This document shows, in pieces, positions 4,792 to 10,725 of a DNA stretch of 10,725 nt. Position numbers and translations under genes: made by a program. The notes below the pieces were generated by a model. The model was given only the letters and a program-made list of their open reading frames with translations. It did not search any database and was not told the DNA's origin. Position 1 is the stretch's first letter. Every line of letters starts with the position of its first letter. The DNA comes from Deltaproteobacteria bacterium (lineage in GTDB: Bacteria; UBA10199; SBBF01), in the NCBI GenBank assembly GCA_016207765.1, contig JACQOY010000018.1, positions 1-10,725 of the forward strand. The letters are read 5' to 3'.

Positions 4792-6062
4792 TCCACCTCG
4801 GTTGCCTGGATCCCCGTCGGACGGAGAGGAAGCGTCAGATAAAACTCCGAACCCTTTCCGAGAACCGAATCGACCCAGATCCTCCCTCCGTGGAGTTCAA
4901 CAATTCTCTTGGCAATGGCCAGACCCAAGCCGGTACCTCCGTAGGAGCGGGTCATACTCCCGTCCGCCTGGCGGAATTCCTCGAAGATTTTTTCCTGATC
5001 CGAAGGATCAATGCCGATTCCGCTGTCCCGGACGCAGATTTTGGCCATTTCGCCGCTTTTTACGGCCTGCACCTCTATCTGCCCCTGCCGGGTGAATTTG
5101 GCGGCATTGCCGATCAAGTTAACCAGAACCGTCCGAATCTGGTCTTCATCCCCGTAGACAAGGAAATCATGCGGTACGTGGGACTGGAAATGGTTTTCCT
5201 GCGATACAAAAACTCCCTCGAAAATTTCCGCCACACCGACAATCATCGGCCCCAGTTCAATCCGCCGGATGGTGGAAACCCCCTTTCCTGCCTCGATTTT
5301 GATCATGGAAAGAATATTGTTCACAATATCCAAAAGCGACTCCCCCGCCGCCTTTACCATGTTCAAATGCCGCCGCTGGTCTTCGGTAACCGGCCCATCG
5401 GTCCCCTCGATAATCAGGTCGGTCAACCCCAGAATGCCGGCAAGCGGGGTGCGCAATTCGTGGGTTACATTCGCCATGAGCTGGTTTTTCATCTCCGTCA
5501 TCTCGGCAAGCTTCTTGTTCTGGCGGCGCACCTCCTCGTAGAGCACGGCATTTGAAAGGTTGTGCGCCAGCCAGCAACCCAATTGAAACAGAAGGTCACG
5601 GTCTTCCTCGCCAAAGATCCGGTTTTTGGCTCCCCTTCCAATGTTCAAAAGGCCGATCCACTCCCCCTTCACCAGCAAGGGGACAACCGCCACACATGAC
5701 AGCTGGGTAAAGTAATGGAGGCCGGCCGATCGAACATCCAGATAACGTCCGTCATGAAGAACTTCGTCCTTGAAAAGGGTTTGCGTCACCTGTTTGAGGT
5801 AGGTCAGAAACTCGTAATCGCCCGAAATCGACATATTGAGCGGCTTCTCACCGACCCATTTTTTCAAGACAAAAAGATGGACGCTTTTCTGGTAGAGAAA
5901 AAGCGACCCTTCATCGGCCTCCACCATGTGAATCACCGTCTTCAAGATTTCGTAGACGTTTTCGGAGGCGCGCTCAAGCGTCGAAAAGGTGGTCATGAGC
6001 CTTTTGAATATCTGCTCATAATCGTATAACTTGCGTTCGCGTTTTTTGAGAGCGGGAAACAT
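4788..6062 (-). CDS. Soluble GAF-domain sensor histidine kinase
   Basis: This 424-residue kinase has no transmembrane segment, so it should sense an intracellular signal. A GAF domain spans about 28-172. A short coiled coil (EEVRRQNKKLAEMTEMK, 176-192) leads to a HisKA dimerisation domain with the phospho-acceptor His201 in VTHELRTPLAGILGL. The HATPase domain shows the N-box LVNLIGNAAKFT (313-324), G1 box DSGIGI (346-351), F-box-like IFEEFRQ (359-365) and G2 box GGTGLGLAIAKRI (375-387). All catalytic boxes look intact. No response regulator lies in the window, so its partner is elsewhere. ATG 6062 lacks a Shine-Dalgarno sequence but lies shortly downstream of a good sigma-70-type promoter. 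Met23 (5996) is an alternative start. The gene is divergent from the AglD-like gene and is followed by the aldolase gene through an ATGA overlap. Confidence 0.93.
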   Translation of the reverse strand: MFPALKKRERKLYDYEQIFKRLMTTFSTLERASENVYEILKTVIHMVEADEGSLFLYQKSVHLFVLKKWVGEKPLNMSISGDYEFLTYLKQVTQTLFKDEVLHDGRYLDVRSAGLHYFTQLSCVAVVPLLVKGEWIGLLNIGRGAKNRIFGEEDRDLLFQLGCWLAHNLSNAVLYEEVRRQNKKLAEMTEMKNQLMANVTHELRTPLAGILGLTDLIIEGTDGPVTEDQRRHLNMVKAAGESLLDIVNNILSMIKIEAGKGVSTIRRIELGPMIVGVAEIFEGVFVSQENHFQSHVPHDFLVYGDEDQIRTVLVNLIGNAAKFTRQGQIEVQAVKSGEMAKICVRDSGIGIDPSDQEKIFEEFRQADGSMTRSYGGTGLGLAIAKRIVELHGGRIWVDSVLGKGSEFYLTLPLRPTGIQATEVE

Positions 6063-6079
6063 TGATGAACTTGAATGGA

Positions 6080-6108
6080 ATTGTAATGGAAATGCGGAGT
6101 GGATTCAA
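6080..6108 (-). promoter_or_regulatory. Sigma-70-type promoter of the histidine kinase
   Basis: On the minus strand TTGAAT (6108-6103) and TACAAT (6085-6080) are separated by exactly 17 bases; TACAAT matches the -10 consensus at 5 of 6 positions and TTGAAT the -35 at 4 of 6. Transcription would start around 6073, about 11 bases ahead of the kinase ATG at 6062. It lies in the stretch that would encode the first residues of the AglD-like protein if that gene began at 6062 or 6065, which favours the later start at 6143. Confidence 0.45.
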
Positions 6109-6142
6109 CAGACTTGTTGTGCTACAGCCAAATTCACGCTCC

Positions 6143-7117
6143 ATGCCCAGGTTCATCCTCAAGCTTCTCGTCACCACCGCCATTCTCTTTCTTCTTTTCA
6201 GGAGAATCGATGCGAATGAGCTGTCACAAGCCCTCTCCCAGACCTCTTATCGGCTCTTTACTCTGGCTTTGCTTTTCCTTTTCATCATCCTGATCCTCCC
6301 CGCAATCTCCCAAAAAATTCTTTTCAAGGGCTGTCGTCTCGACCTGAAAGCCGGCTCGATTTACAACATCAATTTGAAGAGCATGTTCTATTCGCTGGTG
6401 GTCCCCGGCGACCTCGCATCGGGCTTGGCCCGTTTCTTGAAATTTTCCCGGGCGCACCGGGGGGCACGCCCCTCCGAGGGGGAAATCGGGCAGTCGGTGC
6501 TGGTCGTCATGGCGGTGGACCGGTTTTTAAACATGGCCGCCGTGATCGCCCCGATCCCCTTTCTTCTCCTTGTTTCCCCGCTCCCCGACAAAACCATCTG
6601 GTTTCAAAAGGCAAGCAGTCTTGCCGCTATTTTGTTCTTTCTGGGGGCACTGATCGGGCATCGATGCCCCTTAAAAAAGATTTTTTCCCTGATCAACCGG
6701 GGGGCCCTGAAAAAAATCGGCAAAACGCTGGAACGGATGACCGAAACTTTTCAGGACCTGCCCACCCGCACCCTATCGGCCTCTTTCACCATCTGCCTCG
6801 TCTATCAAATCGCCGGCATTTTTCTGATCGACATTGTCCTGGCCAAAAGCCTTGGGCTTGATCTCCCGTGGCTTACTTTCTTTTCTATGGCCGCCGTCAT
6901 CCGATTCGCCCGATATATACCGGTGACCCTCTCGGGCATCGGCGTCCGCGAAGGGCTTTTTCCCCTCTTTCTGGTTTCCTACGGAGTGCCGTTCGAAACG
7001 GCGCTGACACTGGGGCTTCTGGGATCGGTCATCGTGATTCTGGCCGGCTTGGTCGGGGGGCTCCTGGAGGGATACGAAACCTACTTCAGCACCTCTTCTT
7101 CAACCGCCCGAAGGTAA
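6143..7117 (+). CDS. AglD/LPTM-family (lysylphosphatidylglycerol synthase TM-region-like) membrane protein
   Basis: Counting from ATG 6143, this is a 324-residue integral membrane protein with about seven or eight hydrophobic segments. The C-terminal signature TLSGIGVREGLFPLFLVSYG (262-281) is the GiGvRE motif of the UPF0104/AglD/MprF N-terminal family, and VVPGDLASGLARFLKF (86-101) matches its first conserved block (usually PGG-like). Members are thought to act as flippases or in lipid or glycolipid modification; a specific function cannot be given. The frame is open back to TTG 6062 and ATG 6065, 6086 and 6092, but the extra 27 codons show no third-position G/C preference, unlike the rest of the gene, and contain the opposite-strand promoter. 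MPRFILKLLV is also a natural start of the first helix. No start has a strong ribosome-binding site. The 3' end overlaps the next, convergent gene by 37 bases. Confidence 0.8.
   Translation: MPRFILKLLVTTAILFLLFRRIDANELSQALSQTSYRLFTLALLFLFIILILPAISQKILFKGCRLDLKAGSIYNINLKSMFYSLVVPGDLASGLARFLKFSRAHRGARPSEGEIGQSVLVVMAVDRFLNMAAVIAPIPFLLLVSPLPDKTIWFQKASSLAAILFFLGALIGHRCPLKKIFSLINRGALKKIGKTLERMTETFQDLPTRTLSASFTICLVYQIAGIFLIDIVLAKSLGLDLPWLTFFSMAAVIRFARYIPVTLSGIGVREGLFPLFLVSYGVPFETALTLGLLGSVIVILAGLVGGLLEGYETYFSTSSSTARR
6469..6481. repeat. Short G/C dyad in the AglD-like gene
   Basis: CCCCTC (6469-6474) and GAGGGG (6476-6481) form a 6-base dyad around one base, preceded by a G-run at 6459-6464. It encodes RAHRGARPSEGE, a hydrophilic loop between two hydrophobic stretches. 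It might be a decayed palindromic insertion like the one in ubiE, but it is too short to say. Confidence 0.2.
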
Positions 7118-8142
7118 CGATTCAGCGTATCGGGCGAAAAATCGGGAATCGAAATCTCGATCGTCTCAATCCCTTTCGCCATCCGGGAGATAAGTTCCGC
7201 CTCGCGCCCCAGCCAATCGTTCGCAAACGACTGGGGATTTTCATAGGCGTAAGCGGTGAGCATCTTTTGAAACTCCAGACACTCCCACTGATTATTCGCC
7301 GCCAGTCTCGCCACCGCCGCTTCCGGAGGGACATTTTTTTTCACCGAAAAACCGCCGCCGGGATCGGATGCAAGGAGGACCAAACGGGAAAGTCCGGCCG
7401 AATCCGAAAGTTCAACCCTGGGGATCAGATCGGTCAAAAACCGCTGATACCCGAGGACGGCGTAATCCCCGGTTATCCGCCGGATCGCATAATAGAGCCG
7501 CATCTTGAGGCGTTCGGATGTGGGAACATTTTTCCAGTAGGGTTTCAATTCCGGAAGTTCCCGAAAATGAGTGACAAAAAAATTGACCTTCTTGGGGTAA
7601 CCGTACAGCCGTTTTTGCCCGTCAACAAAGGTGTAATCATCCGACAAAAGGGAAGCCCCCCGAAACAGGGCTTTGAGCATTACCAGCGTTTTTCCGGTAT
7701 GCCGAATGCCCGAAACAAGAATCCCCCTGTCGCCCAAGGCCACACAGCTTGAATGAATGAGGGCAATCCCCTTTTGCGCGAGCTTGAAACGCATCAACGG
7801 TTCGAGAATTTCCCCGATAAAAAAAATCATCGAGCGGCGGTTGCCATCGAAAAAGAGGGTTGTCCGGGGCCTCATCAAGCCCAGAATCGCCGCTTGCCAG
7901 CGGGCGGTCTTGTACCGTTTCTCCTCGTACACCGCATCGGCGGCCGATTTGTAGCTGAAAAAAGGCTTCCATGAAGCAAGTCTCTCCTTCACAAAAGGGC
8001 CGAAACGGATTTCAAGGTCCGGCTCCCCTCCTTCGGGAACGATAAAATTGGGATATTCCGAACGCATCAACGATTCAAACTTCGGATCGGAAGAGTGGAT
8101 CTTGATGGAAAAAAGATGGTGAAAAGAAAGAAAAAGGGTCAT
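7081..8142 (-). CDS. HPr-kinase-like P-loop protein
   Basis: This 353-residue protein (from ATG 8142) has the core layout of HPr-kinase/PEPCK-fold proteins. IALIHSSCVALGDRGILVSG is followed by Walker A GIRHTGKT (145-152), then about 15 residues later LLSDDYTFV (165-173), the Asp-Asp pair that in HPr kinases follows the P-loop. The remainder has no motif I recognise, and the HPr-binding signature of true HprK is not seen, so phosphorylation of HPr is unlikely. Related P-loop proteins occur in polysaccharide and peptide-modification clusters, and this one ends an operon with a glycosyltransferase and a methyltransferase. ATG 8142 overlaps the methyltransferase stop as ATGA; a frame extending to 8187 would run inside that gene and is rejected. 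The 3' end overlaps the AglD-like gene by 37 bases on the opposite strand. Substrate unknown. Confidence 0.75.
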   Translation of the reverse strand: MTLFLSFHHLFSIKIHSSDPKFESLMRSEYPNFIVPEGGEPDLEIRFGPFVKERLASWKPFFSYKSAADAVYEEKRYKTARWQAAILGLMRPRTTLFFDGNRRSMIFFIGEILEPLMRFKLAQKGIALIHSSCVALGDRGILVSGIRHTGKTLVMLKALFRGASLLSDDYTFVDGQKRLYGYPKKVNFFVTHFRELPELKPYWKNVPTSERLKMRLYYAIRRITGDYAVLGYQRFLTDLIPRVELSDSAGLSRLVLLASDPGGGFSVKKNVPPEAAVARLAANNQWECLEFQKMLTAYAYENPQSFANDWLGREAELISRMAKGIETIEISIPDFSPDTLNRYLRAVEEEVLK

Positions 8143-8906
8143 TGCCTGATCGCCTTTACCCAGATTTGTTCGTAGAGAAACCGGCAATCCCGCCTACTCA
8201 TCCATTTTTCCATCTTTTTGGCGAAAGTGAACAGCTTTTGGTCAAATCCGAAACGGTACAGCCGCGGATCGACGAAAAAAAGACCGGTCGTCCGAAGACG
8301 CCACAATCCGGATTCGTCGATGAGCCTTAAGAAATTCTTCGCCCAATGATATATCGAGAAAACGTCCATGCGCCCCAAAACGCGGCGAAGAGGATTGGAA
8401 ATGAAGCTGGCGCCAAGCCCCATGGGAGAGCTTTTGTTGGTGAAATTGACCACCAACTGGCCGCCGGGGCGCAACACCCGGGCCATTTCGCGGATGATCG
8501 GCACCGGATCGGCGATGTGGCTGAACATGTCGACACAGAAGACGGTGCCGAAGCTTGCGGATTTGAACGGAAGTTGTTGCGCCAGCCCCTGGGTAAAGGG
8601 AACAACCTTGCCTTCCTTTTCAAGCCCCGCCCGGTTGGAGCAAATCATCTCCCACGAGGCGTCAAAGACAAAAAGCTCCCGTCCCGCCCTTGCAAACTGC
8701 CGTGAAAAACGGCCGGTCCCTCCGGCGATTTCCAGGAGAGGATCCTCGGTGCCGGCCAGCAAATCAAGCATCATTTCGTTTTGGAGCTCCCAGCGAAGTC
8801 TCCCTTTGGGGGTGGAATAACGGTCGGCCTCGAAAGTTTTCACCACCTCGCCGCGCCGGTAGAACTCCACCGTGTCGGAGACCTCTTTTTTCTTTTCGGA
8901 CATCAT
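8139..8906 (-). CDS. Class I SAM-dependent methyltransferase
   Basis: This 255-residue enzyme carries the seven-strand SAM-binding fold of the Methyltransf_11 type: motif I LEIAGGTGRFSRQF (58-71), acidic post-I FDAS (81-84), QGLAQQLPFKSASFGTVFCV (106-125, the usual motif II region), and RVLRPGGQLVVNF (143-155). The C-terminal third (about 160-255) is specific to this protein, probably for the acceptor, and includes aromatic and basic residues. The acceptor is unknown; the neighbours suggest a sugar, polyprenyl-linked or lipid substrate at the cytoplasmic face. The start ATG at 8906 overlaps the stop of the glycosyltransferase (ATGA); a second ATG at 8903 is also possible. The stop overlaps the start of the HPr-kinase-like gene in the same way, so all three are likely translated as a coupled unit. 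Confidence 0.85.
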   Translation of the reverse strand: MMSEKKKEVSDTVEFYRRGEVVKTFEADRYSTPKGRLRWELQNEMMLDLLAGTEDPLLEIAGGTGRFSRQFARAGRELFVFDASWEMICSNRAGLEKEGKVVPFTQGLAQQLPFKSASFGTVFCVDMFSHIADPVPIIREMARVLRPGGQLVVNFTNKSSPMGLGASFISNPLRRVLGRMDVFSIYHWAKNFLRLIDESGLWRLRTTGLFFVDPRLYRFGFDQKLFTFAKKMEKWMSRRDCRFLYEQIWVKAIRQ

Positions 8907-10594
8907 GTCATTTTCAGCCGGTAGAATATGATTCCATCCACCGTCCTGTCGTATCGGTAGTTGTCGTCAATGAATTTTTTCAACAGCTCATATTTCTCGA
9001 TCGGAAAATTCGAAAAACCCCGGATGCCCGTGGGAGCGGTATCGAGAATCAAAACCGGGGGTGTCCTGAAAAAATCCTCGAACACTTTTTTCCAAAATGG
9101 ATTTTCAATCAGCTCGAGAATCTCCTGGATCGAGAGAAGCTCGTTCTCCGCGATGGCGTGCAACCCTCCTCCCGTCACCGGTTCCAAAACGCCGGGAACC
9201 TTGCCAAAATCAGCCTGCAAATCGCGGAGGACGCTTTCCGGAAGGGAAAGCGATCTTCCGGTGGCCTGCATGTACTCCATCGAAGGTGTGCCGGGTGAAG
9301 CGCCGGCCAGCGTGTCGCTCCAGAAAAAAGTCGTCGCGGGATCACGTTCCGAAAAAAAATAAATTTGCGGAACAGTGCCCCAGATAAAAATCCTTTCAGC
9401 CGGCCCCGTCTCGCGCATAACATAATCGACCACTTTCGACAAATCGGGGCGCTGGGGCGACAACCCGATAATCGATTCAACCGAATACCCGAGCGGGGGG
9501 AAAAAAATGCCGAGGGCCAACAAAATGAGCCACGGACGGCGGATGGCGGGGGCCCGTTTCATCAGGCGATCGGTCCATTCCAGAACCGCCGGAACCGCCA
9601 GAAGGCACAACGGGGGAATCATGAAAACAAAATAGTGGTAAAAAACCCGCTTGCCGATCGTCACCACAAACCAGTTGCTCAAGAGCCAAAAAAACAAGAA
9701 AAGGATCAGCAATTTTTCGCGGTACGGATCGGGGCCTCCCCGCTTGAACGACAATTCGCCCCTCAGCGTTCGAACAGCCAAATACCAGACAAGCGGGCAG
9801 GACACCGCCGTCAGAAAGGTGCGAAACAGATACTTAAAACCCCAGTAGAGAATCGGCAGATTCTCGTAGGCGCCGATGTAATATTTCTGGACCCGTTCAA
9901 CCCGTCCCAAAAGATGGTTGAACCCGTCGATGGGCGAGGCGACAAACAAGAGGGGCAATACCACGGCGATCCCCACCCCCAAGCCGCTGAAAACAAAGGA
10001 GCCCAAACGAACCCCGGCCGGAACAAAAAAGAGGGAACTCCAGAGGGCCAGAATCATGATCGCCGCGGGGGCCTTGAAAAGACCGGCAAGGCCGATGAAG
10101 AAACCGGCCACCGCGTAAAAAAACCATTTCTTCAGACGGATGGCGCGGAAATAAAAAAAGGCGGCGGTCGTAAGTGGAAGGAGCGAAAGCCCCTCGGACA
10201 GGACGGCTCGGTAATCCTTGCTCATAAAACAGACCGAAGCCGTCGCGTAAAAAAGAGCGGCCCAGAAACCCCCTTCTTTCCTGCCGGTCAACTCTCGACC
10301 CGCCGCGTAAAACATCATGGCAGTGGCCATACACCAAAAAAGATTCACCAGATAAACCGGAAAAAGGGTGTATCGTCCAAAGAGCCCTGCGACCGCGGCA
10401 TAAAAATAGTGCGTCAAAAGGTAGGTATTCCCCAGAAATTCAAGAAGCGTGAGCCTCCCGTCCAGAATCATGTTGGCAAAGAGGGAGTTGGTAAGTTCGT
10501 CGTTATTGTAATACGGGACAAAAAGATCGGGCAGACGGAGGACAAAAACAAGGGCCACCGGCGCCCATAGACTTAGGGGACCATTTAATTTCAT
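8903..10594 (-). CDS. GT-C-fold membrane glycosyltransferase (PMT/ArnT/GT39-like)
   Basis: This 563-residue protein has a hydrophobic N-terminal two-thirds with roughly ten membrane segments and a soluble C-terminal part (about 390-563). After the first helix the periplasmic loop holds YYNNDELTNS (28-37), with the Asp32-Glu33 pair that is the usual catalytic and metal-binding site of GT-C enzymes using polyprenyl-phosphate sugars. MSKDYRAVLSEG (124-135) and GLAGLFKAP (168-176) fit further conserved loops of the PMT_2/ArnT group. A stretch such as VMRETGPAERIFIWGTVPQI is common in the soluble tails of this family. It should transfer a sugar from a lipid carrier to a periplasmic acceptor; donor and acceptor are unknown. 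ATG 10594 begins before the first helix, with no strong ribosome-binding site. It is the first gene of a three-gene operon. Confidence 0.85.
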   Translation of the reverse strand: MKLNGPLSLWAPVALVFVLRLPDLFVPYYNNDELTNSLFANMILDGRLTLLEFLGNTYLLTHYFYAAVAGLFGRYTLFPVYLVNLFWCMATAMMFYAAGRELTGRKEGGFWAALFYATASVCFMSKDYRAVLSEGLSLLPLTTAAFFYFRAIRLKKWFFYAVAGFFIGLAGLFKAPAAIMILALWSSLFFVPAGVRLGSFVFSGLGVGIAVVLPLLFVASPIDGFNHLLGRVERVQKYYIGAYENLPILYWGFKYLFRTFLTAVSCPLVWYLAVRTLRGELSFKRGGPDPYREKLLILFLFFWLLSNWFVVTIGKRVFYHYFVFMIPPLCLLAVPAVLEWTDRLMKRAPAIRRPWLILLALGIFFPPLGYSVESIIGLSPQRPDLSKVVDYVMRETGPAERIFIWGTVPQIYFFSERDPATTFFWSDTLAGASPGTPSMEYMQATGRSLSLPESVLRDLQADFGKVPGVLEPVTGGGLHAIAENELLSIQEILELIENPFWKKVFEDFFRTPPVLILDTAPTGIRGFSNFPIEKYELLKKFIDDNYRYDRTVDGIIFYRLKMT

Positions 10595-10725
10595 GGGTCT
10601 CGAATGAAGATAAGTGCTTGACTGCGCTAACTTACTGCCTCCCTAAACACAACCGAAAAGATAACACCAATCAGGCTGGCCTACTGACATCGCCTCCGAT
10701 TGCCCCTACAAGGAGCGAATCATGG
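10595..10725. other. Upstream region of the glycosyltransferase operon, no clear promoter
   Basis: This 131-base end of the window lies upstream of the leftward operon. I see no convincing -35/-10 pair reading left. A TTGACT at 10618-10623 on the plus strand has no matching -10 element at 17 bases. The right edge holds AAGGAG (10710-10715) six bases ahead of an ATG at 10722, described separately. Confidence 0.5.
10702..10725 (+). other. Possible ribosome-binding site and start of a rightward gene, or arm of a palindrome
   Basis: AAGGAG at 10710-10715 and ATG at 10722-10724 have ideal spacing for a gene reading out of the window. However, GCCCCTAC (10702-10709) is the terminal arm typical of GTAGGGGC palindromes, as in the ubiE insert, and GCGAATCATGG could be the left half of a second dyad continuing beyond the edge. 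One codon is not enough to decide. Confidence 0.25.

Noticed and set aside
6868..7752. A 294-codon plus-strand frame
   Set aside because: It crosses the end of the AglD-like gene and runs antisense to the HPr-kinase-like gene; both of those show family motifs and this one shows none.
7081..8142. True HPr kinase/phosphorylase or lasso-peptide kinase
   Set aside because: No HPr-binding signature is seen, and no lasso precursor, cyclase or protease gene is nearby; only the P-loop fold is supported.
8143..8187. Longer start for the HPr-kinase-like gene
   Set aside because: It would overlap the methyltransferase by 49 bases; ATG 8142 forms the same ATGA junction as its neighbours.
9365..10570. 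A 401-codon open frame on the plus strand
   Set aside because: It lies antisense to the glycosyltransferase, its translation is highly charged and rich in Lys, Arg, Gly and Gln without any motif, and it has no ribosome-binding site. It is a shadow of the G/C-biased coding strand.
1..10725. CRISPR array, tRNA, rRNA, transposase or phage genes
   Set aside because: I saw no regularly spaced repeats, no recognisable structural RNA and no mobile-element protein motif on either strand.

Overview
The window most resembles a Gram-negative bacterium of the former Deltaproteobacteria (for example a Bdellovibrionota- or Myxococcota-type lineage). This is inference. It rests on a menaquinone gene set of the futalosine type (a MqnP-like prenyltransferase beside UbiX and MenG/UbiE), a TonB-C/AgmX-like domain protein, sigma-28-like promoter motifs and small palindromic repeats inside genes. 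No rRNA, tRNA, CRISPR array, transposase or integrase is visible, and no gene-free stretch exceeds 300 bases.

Layout. 1-193: AT-rich leader with a direct repeat and a sigma-28-like promoter. 194-1093 (+): transglutaminase-like protein. 1107-1697 (-): Thr/Pro/Gly-rich protein with a TonB-C/AgmX-like C-terminal domain, convergent with the first gene. 1698-1939: AT-rich intergenic region with an inverted repeat. 1940-4199 (+): ubiE/menG, ubiX and a mqnP-like UbiA prenyltransferase, which act on late steps of quinone synthesis (prenylation, prenyl-FMN supply for a UbiD-type decarboxylase, and ring methylation). 4183-6062 (-): a soluble GAF sensor histidine kinase followed, with a 4-base ATGA overlap, by a class II aldolase-family enzyme. 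6143-7117 (+): an AglD/LPTM-type membrane protein. 7081-10594 (-): a three-gene operon of a GT-C glycosyltransferase, a SAM methyltransferase and an HPr-kinase-like P-loop protein, every junction being a 4-base ATGA overlap. 10595-10725: upstream region of that operon, with a possible rightward start codon or repeat arm at the very end.

How the genes may work together. The left plus-strand block is respiratory quinone biosynthesis. The right half looks like an envelope or glycolipid module (membrane glycosyltransferase, methyltransferase, kinase-like ATPase and an AglD-like membrane protein), though its product is unknown.

The most notable non-gene signals are (i) a 52-base palindrome inserted in frame within ubiE, (ii) a second G/C-rich palindrome that supplies the stop codon and C-terminal tail of ubiX, (iii) a pair of nearly identical sigma-28-like promoter blocks ahead of the transglutaminase-like gene and mqnP, and (iv) a good sigma-70-type promoter for the histidine kinase lying in the short divergent gap next to the AglD-like gene.
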